This document shows, one piece after another, positions 24,082-33,330 of a stretch of DNA of 64,000 nucleotides. The position numbers and the translations under genes are program-made. The notes beneath the pieces are model-generated. The model was not told where the DNA came from and did no database searches. It saw only the letters and a program-made list of their open reading frames with translations. This stretch comes from Pantoea sp. SOD02 (GTDB lineage: Bacteria; Pseudomonadota; Gammaproteobacteria; Enterobacterales; Enterobacteriaceae), in assembly GCF_024707505.1 (NCBI RefSeq), contig NZ_CP102604.1, forward strand, positions 2,046,001-2,110,000, written 5' to 3'. Every line of letters begins with the position of its first letter. Positions within the stretch are counted from its first letter, which is position 1.

Positions 24082-24106
24082 AGGTCGCCATGAATGGCGA
24101 CCCTAC
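24082..24106. repeat. Single GTAGGG palindromic repeat between convergent hpxO and dcp
   Basis: One unit, read on the minus strand as GTAGGG followed by TCGCCAT-TC-ATGGCGA. The TAG of GTAGGG is the stop codon of dcp (24103-24105). It fills almost the whole 24-base gap between the two genes' ends. Confidence 0.8.
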
Positions 24107-26151
24107 GACTCTAATCCACGGTTTTTCAGCATTGGGCCGATCTCCGGCTCTTTGCCGCGCCACGCCAGCCACAGATGCTGCAAATCGGTGCTGTTACCGC
24201 GTGACAAAATATGATCGCGGAACTGCTGACCGTTTTCACGCGTTAATCCCCCGCGTTCGACAAAGGCTTGATAGCCGTCATCGGCTAACATCTGCGTCCA
24301 GATATAGGCGTAATAACCGGCTGCATAACCGCCGCCCCAAATATGACGGAAATAGCTGGAGCGATAGCGTGGAGGAACGGCCGCCAGCGCAATGTTTTCG
24401 GCAGCCAATGCCTGTAATTCAAAGTGGCTGACGTCCTGCGGATTGTCGTGCGTGGTCAGTGAATGCCACTGCAAATCCAGCAGCGCGGCAGCCAGCAGCT
24501 CGGTCATGTCGTAGCCTTTGTTGAACTTCGCGGCGCGCACCATTTTGTCGCGCAGCTCGGCCGGCATCGCCTCACCGGTTTTGTAGTGGCGCGCATAGTT
24601 GGCAAACACCGCTTCGTTGCTGGCCCAATGCTCATTAATCTGCGACGGGAACTCGACAAAGTCGCGCGGCGTGGCGGTGCCCGACAAGCTCGGATAGCGT
24701 TGCGTGGCGAACAAGCCGTGCAGCGCATGACCAAACTCGTGGAACAGCGTAATCACTTCATCCCAGCTCAGCAGCGCTGGCTGACCTGCCTGCGGCTTGG
24801 TGTAGTTGCACACGTTGTAGATTACCGGCTTAGTGCCGAGCAGCGTGGTTTGGTCAACGAAATTACTCATCCACGCGCCGCCGCTTTTGTTATCACGCTT
24901 GAAGAAGTCGGTGTAGAACAGCGCCAGCGGCGTGTCGTCGGCATCGAAAATCTCGTAAACGTTAACGTCCGGATGGTAAACCGGCAGATCGTGGCGTTGG
25001 CTAAAACGAATACCAAACAGCTGGCTGGCCGACCAGAATACGCCCTTTTCCAGCACATTATTCAGCTCAAAGTACGGACGGATTTGACTCTCATCCAGCG
25101 CGTATTGGGCTTTGCGCACCTTCTCTGCGTAGAAATTCCAGTCCCAGACGCGCAGCGGGAAACTGTGATGTGAGGCTTCAATCGCCTGCTGAATATCGGC
25201 GGCTTCGCGTTCCGCGCGGGCCCGCGCGGCAGGAACGATATTGCGCATAAAGGCAAAAGCCGCTTCCGGCGTTTTCGCCATCTGATCCTGCATGCTCCAC
25301 TCGGCATAGGTTTTGAAGCCGAGCAGACTCGCCTGCTGCGCACGCAGTTGCGCCATGCGTAACACGATGTCGCGTGTGTCGTTATCATCGCCCTGCTCGC
25401 TGCGCGTTAGCGCCTGCTGGAACAGCGCTTCACGCGTGGCGCGCACTTCCAGCGCCTGCAGCGCCGGTTGCTGCGTGGTGTTTTGCAGCGCAATCAGCCA
25501 TTCGCCGTGCAAACCACGCGCTTCGGCCGCCGCTTTGGCGTGCGCCAGCTCTTCCTCGCTTAATCCGGCCAACGCCGCCACATTGCTCACCACATAAGCG
25601 CCGGCTTTGGTGGCAGCCAGCAACTTGTTACCGAAACGGGTGCTGAGGCTTGCCAGCTCCTGATTGCAGGCGCGCAGCTGGGTTTTATCCGCGTCGTTCA
25701 GGCTGGCACCTGCCAGCTGGAAGTGCTGCCAGGTGACTTCCGCCAGACGCATCGCTTCAGCATCCGGACACTGCGATCCGCGATGCTGGTAAACCGCATC
25801 GAGGCGAGCGAACAGCTGGCTGTTCAGGCAGATTTCATCATTGAGCGCGGTCAGCTGCGGGGTAATCAATTCATCGATTTCCTGCAAACGATCGCTGGTG
25901 TTGGCGGAAGTCATGGCGCCAAACACCAGATTTACGCGCTTCAGTAACTGGCCGCTGCGCTCCAGCGCTTCATAGGTGTTGGCAAAGGTTGGCGCGTCAG
26001 GATTGCTGGCGATCGCCGCCACTTCGCGCCGCTTCTCTTCGATACCCGCTTCCAGCGCCGGCAGAAAATCCTCTTCCTGAATCTGGTCAAATGGCGGGGT
26101 TTGATACGGCAAGGTGCTGGCGGTGAAAAACGGATTGGCTCGTGAATTCAT
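24103..26151 (-). CDS. dcp: Dipeptidyl carboxypeptidase II, M3 metallopeptidase
   Basis: 682 residues, the usual length. The zinc site HEFGHALHG lies near residue 470, with the downstream Glu in the helix following SLSGTATPRDFVEFPSQINE. GYAAGYYAYIWTQML near residue 620 is a family signature of the C-terminal catalytic domain. No signal peptide. The enzyme removes C-terminal dipeptides and acts in the cytoplasm or periplasm. In E. coli dcp is next to ydfG; here the xdh-guaD operon separates them. Its last codon runs into a palindromic repeat that provides the stop. Confidence 0.95.
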   Translation of the reverse strand: MNSRANPFFTASTLPYQTPPFDQIQEEDFLPALEAGIEEKRREVAAIASNPDAPTFANTYEALERSGQLLKRVNLVFGAMTSANTSDRLQEIDELITPQLTALNDEICLNSQLFARLDAVYQHRGSQCPDAEAMRLAEVTWQHFQLAGASLNDADKTQLRACNQELASLSTRFGNKLLAATKAGAYVVSNVAALAGLSEEELAHAKAAAEARGLHGEWLIALQNTTQQPALQALEVRATREALFQQALTRSEQGDDNDTRDIVLRMAQLRAQQASLLGFKTYAEWSMQDQMAKTPEAAFAFMRNIVPAARARAEREAADIQQAIEASHHSFPLRVWDWNFYAEKVRKAQYALDESQIRPYFELNNVLEKGVFWSASQLFGIRFSQRHDLPVYHPDVNVYEIFDADDTPLALFYTDFFKRDNKSGGAWMSNFVDQTTLLGTKPVIYNVCNYTKPQAGQPALLSWDEVITLFHEFGHALHGLFATQRYPSLSGTATPRDFVEFPSQINEHWASNEAVFANYARHYKTGEAMPAELRDKMVRAAKFNKGYDMTELLAAALLDLQWHSLTTHDNPQDVSHFELQALAAENIALAAVPPRYRSSYFRHIWGGGYAAGYYAYIWTQMLADDGYQAFVERGGLTRENGQQFRDHILSRGNSTDLQHLWLAWRGKEPEIGPMLKNRGLES

Positions 26152-26223
26152 TATCGCTCCTGATAATCAGCAACGCCGCACAGTGGCGGCGGGATGGTTC
26201 TATCCTGGCAGTTTCCTCGTCAC

Positions 26224-27006
26224 TCAACAACTTATCGCCTGCTGCTGATAAACGCTGATGATTTCCCCTGCCACCGCGACGGCAATTTCCGCCGGTAACT
26301 TGCCCTTCACATCCGCTAAACCAATCGGGCAGCGCAGACGTGCGAGAGAATCTGCCGCAATGCCTTTGCCCTCTAAGCGATAACGAAAACGCTGGGCTTT
26401 GGTAGCTGAACCAATCACACCGGCATAGCGAAAATCGCCGCGCCGCAAAATCGCTTCGCTGAGCGCCAGATCGAGCGGATGATCGTGCGTCATCACCACA
26501 AAGTAGCTGTCAGGCGCGGCTTCCCGCACGCAGTCAATTGGATCCTCAACCTGGCGCACCATTACGCCGGGCGGCACGGCGCGAAACTGCGCGGCGCGGC
26601 TATCAATCCACGTAATATGGCACGGCAAGGTCGCGAGCAGATTCACCAGCGCCTGGCCAACGTGACCTGCGCCGTACACCTGGATTTCCGGCTGCTGCTG
26701 CATCAGCGGTTCAAACAGCAAAGTGGCGTGACCGCCGCAGCATTGGCCGAGACGCGCAGCCAGCGCAAACTCTTCACTGCGCGGTTGAGTGCAGCGCTGC
26801 TGCAGCATCTCACGCGCCTGCGCAATGCATTGATACTCAAGATGGCCGCCGCCAATGGTCAGAAAGGTGTCAGTGGCGCTGACCACCATTTTGCTGCCGC
26901 GATCGCGCGGCACGGAGCCCCGCTCGCTCAGCACGGTGATTAACACGCAGCTTTCACGTTTTTCCCGCAGGCTGTGTAACACGCTGATCCAGTCATGATA
27001 AATCAT
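26224..27006 (-). CDS. xdhC: Xanthine dehydrogenase accessory protein XdhC
   Basis: 260 residues from the ATG at 27006 (CAGGAG upstream). It overlaps the end of xdhB by 14 bases, so it is translationally coupled. An N-terminal XdhC/CoxI domain (SCVLITVLSERGSVPRDRGSKMVV, shown in part) is followed by a Rossmann-type domain (IQVYGAGHVGQALVNLLA near residue 115) and VVMTHDHPLDLALSEAIL. The late motif AGVIGSATKAQRFR is typical. XdhC inserts the sulfurated molybdenum cofactor into the large subunit. It is the last gene of the operon. Confidence 0.92.
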   Translation of the reverse strand: MIYHDWISVLHSLREKRESCVLITVLSERGSVPRDRGSKMVVSATDTFLTIGGGHLEYQCIAQAREMLQQRCTQPRSEEFALAARLGQCCGGHATLLFEPLMQQQPEIQVYGAGHVGQALVNLLATLPCHITWIDSRAAQFRAVPPGVMVRQVEDPIDCVREAAPDSYFVVMTHDHPLDLALSEAILRRGDFRYAGVIGSATKAQRFRYRLEGKGIAADSLARLRCPIGLADVKGKLPAEIAVAVAGEIISVYQQQAISC

Positions 27007-29359
27007 GGTCCGCTCCTGATAAGCGCTGAATCCCCCAGAACACCCGCTCCGGCGTGGCAGGCGCGTCCAGCTGCGGATGGCGACGATAGTTATCGACGCT
27101 GGCAACCGCATCCTGCAACGCACACCACACGGCGATGCCCAACATAAACGGCGGCTCGCCGACGGCTTTGGAGTGGAACACCGTGTCCTGCGGGTTTTTG
27201 CGGTTCTCTACCAGCGTGACGCGCAAATCGCTCGGTACATCGCTGATCGCCGGGATTTTGTAGCTGGCCGGGCCATCGGTGAGCAATTTTCCCTTGTCGT
27301 TCCACACCAGCTCTTCGCAGGTGAGCCAGCCCATGCCCTGCACAAAACCGCCCTCAACCTGGCCGATATCAATCGCGGGATTCAGCGATGCGCCCACATC
27401 ATGCAAAATGTCGGCGCGCAGCAAACGATATTCACCGGTCAGCGTATCCACCAGCACTTCACAGCAAGCCGCGCCGTAAGAGAAGTAATAGAACGGCTTG
27501 CCGCGTCCGGCGGCGCGATCGTAATGAATGCCCGGCACTTTGTAGAAACCGGTGGCGGAAAGCGGCACCTGATTAAGCCACGCTTGCTGCGCCACCTGGG
27601 CGAAGGTGAAGTGTTTCTCGCCAACGCGCACGATGCCGTTGCTGAAATGCACCGCTTCGGCAGCGCATTGATGTTGCTGACACAGCATCTCGGTTAAGCG
27701 ATCGCGCAGGATTTGCGCGGCATTCTGCGCCGCTTTACCGTTGAGATCGGCTCCGCTGGACGCTGCAGTTGGCGAGGTGTTGGGCACTTTACCGGTATCG
27801 GTGGCAGTGACCTGAATCTGGCTGATATCAATCTGCAGCACTTCCGCCACAATCTGCGCCACTTTGGTGTTTAGGCCCTGACCCATTTCGGTGCCGCCGT
27901 GATTGAGCTGCACCGTGCCATCGGTATAAATCAAAATCAGCGCGCCGGCCTGGTTAAGGAAACTGGAGGTAAATGAGATGCCGAATTTCACCGGCGTCAG
28001 CGCCAATCCGCGTTTCATAAAACGGTTGCTGGCGTTAAACGCACTGATTTCGGCACGGCGCGCGGCGTATTCGCTGCTGGTTTCTAACTGCGCGGTCATC
28101 TCATCCAGCAAATTGTCTTCCACCTGCTGGTGGTAATGGGTGATGTTGCGATCGGTTTTGCCGTAATAGTTACGTTTGCGCAGTTCGAGAGGATCTAATC
28201 CGAGTTCGCGTGCGACGTGATCCATGATTTGCTCAATCGCCACCATGCCTTGCGGTCCGCCGAAGCCACGATAGGCGGTGTTCGAAGCGGTATGCGTGCG
28301 GCAGCGATAGCCGGTAATCAGCGCATCGCCGAGGTAATAGGCGTTATCGGCGTGGAACATCGCGCGATCGACTATCGATCCGCTGAGATCGAGCGAATAA
28401 CCGCAGTTGCCAGCCAGATCGATCTTCACGCCACAGAAGCGACCGTCGTCATCGACGCCGACATCGTAGCGGACAAAAAACGGATGCCGTTTGCCGGTGA
28501 TCTGCATGTCGTCGCGACGCGCAAGGCGCATTTTCACCGGTTTACGCAGCTGACGCGCGGCAATGGCACACAAACACGCTACGCCCGCCGCCTGGGTCTC
28601 TTTGCCGCCAAAGCCGCCGCCCATGCGCCGCATATCAATGGTGACTTTGTTCATGGTGATGCCCATCACTTCCGCCACCAGCTTCTGCACTTCGGTGGGG
28701 TTTTGCGTTGAGGAGAACACCTGCAAGCTGTCATCTTCGCCGGGGATCACCAGCGCCGTCTGGGTTTCCAGATAGAAATGTTCCTGACCGCCGATGTGAA
28801 ATTCGCCCTGAATACGCCGCGACGCCCGCGCCAGCGCGGCTTCGGCATCACCGCGTTGGTGAATATGCGGCTGCTGAACAAAGAAACGCTGTTCCAGCGC
28901 ATGACGCACGTCGAGCACTGCGGGCAGCGCTTCATACTCAACAATTGCCGCTGCGGCACCGGCTCGCGCTGCTTCCGGAGAATCAGCCGCGACGGCAATC
29001 ACGATCTGACCGAAATATTCGATTTTGTCCTGCGCCAGCAGCGGATCGCCGGGTTCCAGCGGACCGACATCATTAAGTCCTGGCACATCACGCCAGGTCA
29101 GCACGCTGACCACGCCCGGCACCGCGTAACACGGCTGCACATCCAGTTTGGTGATGCGCGCATGCGCGTGCTCGCTTAGTCGTGGACAGAGATGCAGCAA
29201 TCCCGGCAGATCGGGCTTGTCGTCGATATACAGCGCCTCACCGGAGACATGTTTGTCGGCACTTTCATGTTTGTTGCTGCGTCCCACGCCGGTTTGCATG
29301 CCGGTGGCGAACTGGGTTTTCAGCAGCGTTTCGTTCAGTTCCGGACGGTTATGAGACAT
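26993..29359 (-). CDS. xdhB: Xanthine dehydrogenase, molybdopterin-binding large subunit
   Basis: 788 residues. Family marks in order: GEALYIDDKPDLPGLLH near residue 40, QEHFYLETQTALV near 195, MRRMGGGFGGKETQA near 245, and RGFGGPQGMVAIEQ near 360. Near the C-terminus GEPPFMLGIAVWCALQDAV contains the catalytic GEPP Glu. This is the Mo-pterin half of a two-gene xanthine dehydrogenase, oxidising hypoxanthine and xanthine to urate. It overlaps xdhA by 11 bases and xdhC by 14 bases. Confidence 0.94.
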   Translation of the reverse strand: MSHNRPELNETLLKTQFATGMQTGVGRSNKHESADKHVSGEALYIDDKPDLPGLLHLCPRLSEHAHARITKLDVQPCYAVPGVVSVLTWRDVPGLNDVGPLEPGDPLLAQDKIEYFGQIVIAVAADSPEAARAGAAAAIVEYEALPAVLDVRHALEQRFFVQQPHIHQRGDAEAALARASRRIQGEFHIGGQEHFYLETQTALVIPGEDDSLQVFSSTQNPTEVQKLVAEVMGITMNKVTIDMRRMGGGFGGKETQAAGVACLCAIAARQLRKPVKMRLARRDDMQITGKRHPFFVRYDVGVDDDGRFCGVKIDLAGNCGYSLDLSGSIVDRAMFHADNAYYLGDALITGYRCRTHTASNTAYRGFGGPQGMVAIEQIMDHVARELGLDPLELRKRNYYGKTDRNITHYHQQVEDNLLDEMTAQLETSSEYAARRAEISAFNASNRFMKRGLALTPVKFGISFTSSFLNQAGALILIYTDGTVQLNHGGTEMGQGLNTKVAQIVAEVLQIDISQIQVTATDTGKVPNTSPTAASSGADLNGKAAQNAAQILRDRLTEMLCQQHQCAAEAVHFSNGIVRVGEKHFTFAQVAQQAWLNQVPLSATGFYKVPGIHYDRAAGRGKPFYYFSYGAACCEVLVDTLTGEYRLLRADILHDVGASLNPAIDIGQVEGGFVQGMGWLTCEELVWNDKGKLLTDGPASYKIPAISDVPSDLRVTLVENRKNPQDTVFHSKAVGEPPFMLGIAVWCALQDAVASVDNYRRHPQLDAPATPERVFWGIQRLSGADHDLS

Positions 29360-30791
29360 AGCGCGATACCTCGGTAATGGTCAGCTCGCCAGACGCTTGT
29401 GCGTAGTAGCGGCGCAACAGATTGCGCGCCACCTGCAGGCGATAATCGGCGCTGGCGCGGAAGTCGCTCAGCGGCTGAAAATCAACGCTTAATGCGGCGC
29501 AGGCTTTTTCGATGGCGCTGAGATTCAGCGGCTGGCCCAGCAATTGTGCCTCAGCCGCCAGCGCACGCTTCGGCGTGGCGGCCATGCCACCAAAAGCCAG
29601 TCGCGCTTCCACAATCACTCGATCCTCGATTTGCAGATTGATGGCGGCAAATACAGCGGAAATATCATCATCCAGCCGTTTCGCCACCTTCCACGCAGTA
29701 AAGTTTGGTGACACCGTCACTTTAGGAATGGTGATGCTGCGAATGAATTCCCCCGGCAGCAAGACCGTTTGGCGATACGCGGTAAAGAATTGATCGAGCG
29801 GGACTTCTCGCTGCTTATCGCCCTGCTGCAAAACCAGACGCGCATTCAGTGCCAGCAGCATCGGTGCGCAATCACCAATCGGCGATGCGTTGCCAATGTT
29901 GCCGCCGAGCGTGCCCTGATTACGAATTTGCAACGAGGCAAAACGCTCCAGCATGCTGCTAAACGCCGGAATGTGCTGCGCTAAAAACTGGTAGCAATGA
30001 TGCAATGAGGCGGCAGCGCCGAGATAGAGATGTGTTTCATCTTCATGGCAGACCTTCAACTCATCGACCTGCTCCAACGCAATCAATAGCGGCAAGCGCT
30101 TATATTGCTGGGTAATTTGCAGCGTCAGATCGGTGCCGCCGGCCACCAGGCGGGCTTCGGGATATTGCTGATAGAGATCGGCGAGTTGCGCTAGCGTTTT
30201 TGGCATATAGCAGCGGCTGCCCGCGGCTTCGATAATCTGTACTTCATCGTTGCTGAGCGCCTGTAAGCGCTGCACTAACGCGGGTGCATTGGCGCTGAAG
30301 GCATCCGCATCAGGTTGTTCACACGCCTGCTTCGCCGCATCCATGATCGGACGATAGCCGGTACAGCGACACAAATTGCCCGCCAGCGCCTGTTCCGCCT
30401 GATGACGGCTCCAGCCCGCGCTGTTTTTTTGTAAGGTGAATAGCGACATCACAAAACCCGGCGTGCAGTAACCGCATTGTGAGCCGTGGCAATCGACCAT
30501 CGCTTGCTGCACGCTGTGCAGTTCGCCCCCCTGCTTGAGATCTTCCACCGTGATCAGTTGCTTGCCTTGCAGGCTGCTTACCAGCGTCAAACAGCTGTTG
30601 ACTGCCTGATACTGCATCTCTCCATCCACCACTTTACCGAGCGTGACGGTGCAGGCACCACAGTCGCCAGAGGCGCAGCCCTCTTTGGTGCCGCGACGTT
30701 GCTGCTGGCCGCGCAGGTAGTTAAGCACGGTGAGATTGGGATCGATCTCGCGTTCGGTGACTAAACGATCGTTGAGTAAGAACTGGATCAT
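29349..30791 (-). CDS. xdhA: Xanthine dehydrogenase, FAD and 2Fe-2S small subunit
   Basis: 480 residues. The N-terminal ferredoxin-type cluster motif is CASGDCGACTVTLG with a further Cys in NSC. The second cluster is CGYCTPGFVMSL and CRCTGYRPIMDAAK near residue 145. The FAD domain follows with ARLVAGGTDLTLQ and NQGTLGGNIGNASPIGD. Electrons pass from the Mo site through the clusters to FAD and NAD+. It starts 4 bases inside the end of the guaD gene and is second in the operon guaD-xdhA-xdhB-xdhC. Confidence 0.94.
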   Translation of the reverse strand: MIQFLLNDRLVTEREIDPNLTVLNYLRGQQQRRGTKEGCASGDCGACTVTLGKVVDGEMQYQAVNSCLTLVSSLQGKQLITVEDLKQGGELHSVQQAMVDCHGSQCGYCTPGFVMSLFTLQKNSAGWSRHQAEQALAGNLCRCTGYRPIMDAAKQACEQPDADAFSANAPALVQRLQALSNDEVQIIEAAGSRCYMPKTLAQLADLYQQYPEARLVAGGTDLTLQITQQYKRLPLLIALEQVDELKVCHEDETHLYLGAAASLHHCYQFLAQHIPAFSSMLERFASLQIRNQGTLGGNIGNASPIGDCAPMLLALNARLVLQQGDKQREVPLDQFFTAYRQTVLLPGEFIRSITIPKVTVSPNFTAWKVAKRLDDDISAVFAAINLQIEDRVIVEARLAFGGMAATPKRALAAEAQLLGQPLNLSAIEKACAALSVDFQPLSDFRASADYRLQVARNLLRRYYAQASGELTITEVSRYVS

Positions 30792-32116
30792 GCGATTTGC
30801 TCCTCACTTTCGCGCTGCCAAACCGGCTTGCCGCTCACCCAGGTTTGCGCAATGTTGCGGTCGTCGCCGAGCGTCATCATCACAAACAGCCGCTCCCAGA
30901 TATCTTTGCTATTGGCGTTGCGCAGCTTCTGCAGCGGCGACACGGCCGGATCGAGCACCACAAAATCGGCCTCTTTGCCGGGATTAAAGTTGCCGATGAC
31001 GTCATCGAGGTCGAGCGCGTGTGCACCGCCCAAAGTGGCATGATAGAACGCTTCGCAGGCGCTGAGTTTGTACTGCTGTAGCTGGCCGACTTTGTACGCT
31101 TCGCCCAACGTTTGCAGCAGATTAAAGGTGGTGCCTGCGCCCACGTCGGTGCCAATGCCCATGCGTACGCCCTGCTGCCAGCAGCGTTTGATGTTGAATA
31201 AGCCGCTGCCGAGGAACAGGTTTGACGTCGGGCAGAAGGCGATTGATGAATCGGTTTCACGCAGGCACTGCCACTCTTGATCTTCCAGATGCAAACAGTG
31301 CGCAAATACGCTGCGTTTGCCGGTGAGTTGGTGGTGATGATAGACATCAAGATAGCCTTCGTGCTCCGGGAATAACGCTTTTACCCAGGCGATCTCCTGC
31401 TGGTTTTCACTTAAGTGCGTGTGCATCCAGACGTCAGGGAACTCCTCGCGCAACTGACGCACTTTATCCAGCAGTTCGGGCGACGAGGTCGGCGCAAAGC
31501 GCGGCGTAAGCGCATAGCTCAGGCGGCCGCGCTGATGCCAGCGCTCAATCAGTTCGCGCGTGTGCTGATAGCTCTCTTCCGGCGTTTCGGTCAGGTATTC
31601 CGGTGCGTTGCGATCCATCATCACTTTGCCAGCGATGAGCCGCATATCCAGCTGCTGTGCGGCGCTGAACAGGGAATCAACCGACTGCTTATGCACCGTG
31701 CCGAACACCAGCGCTGTTGTCGTGCCGTTCGACAATAGCTGATGCAGGAAGAACGCTGACATTTTTGCTGCGTGATCGGGACAGTGATATTGGCTTTCTA
31801 CCGGGAAAGTGTATTGGTTGAGCCATTCCAGCAGCTGTTCGCCAAAGGCGCCGATCATCTCGGTTTGCGGATAATGAATATGGGTATCGATAAAGCCGGG
31901 CACGATCAGTTTGCCGCGCAGATCGGTGACGCGCGTGTGATCCACGCGCCCTTCCGCGATTTGCCAGCTTTCAAGGCTGACCACTTTGCCGTCACGTAGC
32001 GTTAATAAGCCATCTTCGAGATAGCGCGCGTTGGCAGCGATGTCGTCTGGCTGCGCGGCCAGAGCGGTGAAATCAAAGAAGCTGGCGCGCAGCAGCGTTT
32101 CGGGTGCGTAAGGCAT
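30788..32116 (-). CDS. guaD: Guanine deaminase
   Basis: 442 residues. The amidohydrolase metal site begins at PGFIDTHIHYPQTEMIGAFG (near residue 77-90). MHTHLSENQQEI (near 235), FAHCLHL and the Asp in GIGTDVGAGTTFN (near 325) complete it. The segment YTFPVE after the first motif is typical for guanine deaminases. It converts guanine to xanthine, the substrate of the next three gene products. It is the first gene of the operon, followed by xdhA with a 4-base overlap. Confidence 0.93.
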   Translation of the reverse strand: MPYAPETLLRASFFDFTALAAQPDDIAANARYLEDGLLTLRDGKVVSLESWQIAEGRVDHTRVTDLRGKLIVPGFIDTHIHYPQTEMIGAFGEQLLEWLNQYTFPVESQYHCPDHAAKMSAFFLHQLLSNGTTTALVFGTVHKQSVDSLFSAAQQLDMRLIAGKVMMDRNAPEYLTETPEESYQHTRELIERWHQRGRLSYALTPRFAPTSSPELLDKVRQLREEFPDVWMHTHLSENQQEIAWVKALFPEHEGYLDVYHHHQLTGKRSVFAHCLHLEDQEWQCLRETDSSIAFCPTSNLFLGSGLFNIKRCWQQGVRMGIGTDVGAGTTFNLLQTLGEAYKVGQLQQYKLSACEAFYHATLGGAHALDLDDVIGNFNPGKEADFVVLDPAVSPLQKLRNANSKDIWERLFVMMTLGDDRNIAQTWVSGKPVWQRESEEQIA

Positions 32117-32501
32117 AATGGTTCCTTGGTGCTTTTTTTATTAATGCAGGTGATTGCCTTAAAGATAGTTTGCAAAGCGCATGCCAATGCAAAGAATAAA
32201 AAATACTGTTTACTTTCAATATTATAGGTTGTTTAGACGTGTTTTTATGTCAAGCTTGCCTGGCAAACGTGTGCGCAACCGGTTGCCTGTATTCGCAAAC
32301 GGTTGCGATTTAACATTGCGTTAAGTTTTACCTGATATGGCGAGTTCATCGCCCGCAAACGTGCGTCTTTGTGGTGCGCTGATGCACTCACAATGTGCAG
32401 GAAAAATCCTGCAACAAGCTGCCTTTGGTTTTCATGAGCATGGGTTCGAGGTTAATGCTAAGGTGTGGCTGATAACCTGAAATCGTTTAAGGAACAGTGA
32501 G
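32117..32501. promoter_or_regulatory. Divergent control region of guaD-xdh and ydfG, with purine-box-like palindromes
   Basis: 385 bases without a gene. GCAACC-GGTTGC at 32275-32286 is a perfect palindrome. CGCAAACGGTTGCG at 32294-32307, with flanking bases, matches 13 of 16 positions of the PurR box ACGCAAACGTTTGCGT. A third, half-matching CGCAAACGTGCGT follows at 32354. A hairpin TGCAGGA-AAAA-TCCTGCA is at 32396-32413. On the minus strand TATAAT (32221-32226) and TTGACA (32248-32253) are present but 21 bases apart, too far for a normal promoter pair. Confidence 0.5.
32275..32307. promoter_or_regulatory. Two LacI/PurR-type operator-like palindromes before guaD
   Basis: Two GCAA/TTGC palindromes lie 19 bases apart centre to centre (32275-32286 and 32294-32307). 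Both have the central CG-rich core used by LacI-family repressors. PurR is the most natural candidate because the operon degrades purines, but other LacI-family proteins bind similar sites. Confidence 0.45.
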
Positions 32502-33248
32502 ATGATTATTTTTGTTACTGGCGCAACTGCTGGTTTTGGTCAAAGTATCACCCGCCGCTTCATTGCTACAGGTCATAAAGTGATCGCCAGCGGACGTCGC
32601 GCTGAGCGCTTAAAAGAGTTGAAAGATGAGTTGGGCGATAATCTGTATACCGTTCAGCTGGACGTGCGTAATCGCGCCGCCATCGATGAAGTGATTGCCT
32701 CCCTGCCCGCTGAATGGCGCAATATTGATGTGCTGGTGAACAATGCTGGCCTGGCGTTGGGTGTGGAACCGGCGCACAAAGCCAATATCGAAGACTGGGA
32801 AAATATGATCGACACCAACAACAAAGGGTTGGTGTACATGACGCGTGCGGTGCTGCCTGCCATGGTTGAGCGCAACGTCGGTCATATCGTGAATATCGGT
32901 TCAATTGCAGGCAGCTGGCCCTATCTGGGTGGCAACGTGTATGGCGCGACCAAAGCGTTCGTGCGCCAGTTCAGCCTGAATCTACGTACCGACCTGCACG
33001 GCACCGCGCTGCGCGTGACCGATATCGAGCCAGGTTTGGTGGGCGGCACCGAGTTCTCCAACGTGCGCTTCAAAGGCGATGACGATAAAGCGGGCCAGGT
33101 TTACGAAGGCACCACCGCGTTAACGGCGGAAGATGTGACTGAAGCGGTCTATTGGGTGACGACGCTGCCGAAGCACGTCAACATCAATACGCTGGAGATT
33201 ATGCCGGTGACGCAAACCACCGCAGGACTGAAAGTGCATAAAGGTTGA
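32502..33248 (+). CDS. ydfG: NADP-dependent 3-hydroxy acid dehydrogenase (short-chain dehydrogenase)
   Basis: 248 residues. The cofactor motif is VTGATAGFGQSI at residues 5-16, with Arg-rich ASGRRAERL for NADP. NNAGLAL comes near residue 81, and the catalytic Ser-Tyr-Lys sits in NIGSIAGSW and VYGATKA (Tyr near 147, Lys near 151). It is close to E. coli YdfG, which oxidises L-allo-threonine, L-serine and 3-hydroxypropionate. In E. coli it adjoins dcp; here 6.3 kb of purine genes separate them. Confidence 0.95.
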   Translation: MIIFVTGATAGFGQSITRRFIATGHKVIASGRRAERLKELKDELGDNLYTVQLDVRNRAAIDEVIASLPAEWRNIDVLVNNAGLALGVEPAHKANIEDWENMIDTNNKGLVYMTRAVLPAMVERNVGHIVNIGSIAGSWPYLGGNVYGATKAFVRQFSLNLRTDLHGTALRVTDIEPGLVGGTEFSNVRFKGDDDKAGQVYEGTTALTAEDVTEAVYWVTTLPKHVNINTLEIMPVTQTTAGLKVHKG

Positions 33249-33257
33249 TGTGATTTT

Positions 33258-33327
33258 GTAGGGTGCGCATTCATGCGCACCTGGTCAACCTCAATGCGAG
33301 TGAGGTCGCCATTAATGGCGACCCTAC
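33258..33327. repeat. Paired GTAGGG palindromic repeats (REPIN-like) between ydfG and ynfA
   Basis: The unit at 33258-33281 starts GTAGGG and has palindrome TGCGCAT-TC-ATGCGCA. The inverted unit at 33303-33327 ends CCCTAC and has palindrome CGCCAT-TA-ATGGCG. A 21-base spacer separates them. Same layout as the pair at 21.05 kb. The neighbouring genes converge on it. Confidence 0.85.
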
Positions 33328-33330
33328 GAT

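Noticed and set aside
32221..32253. TATAAT and TTGACA on the minus strand upstream of guaD as a promoter
   Set aside because: Both boxes are perfect, but 21 bases apart. Normal spacing is 16-18, so I do not call the pair.
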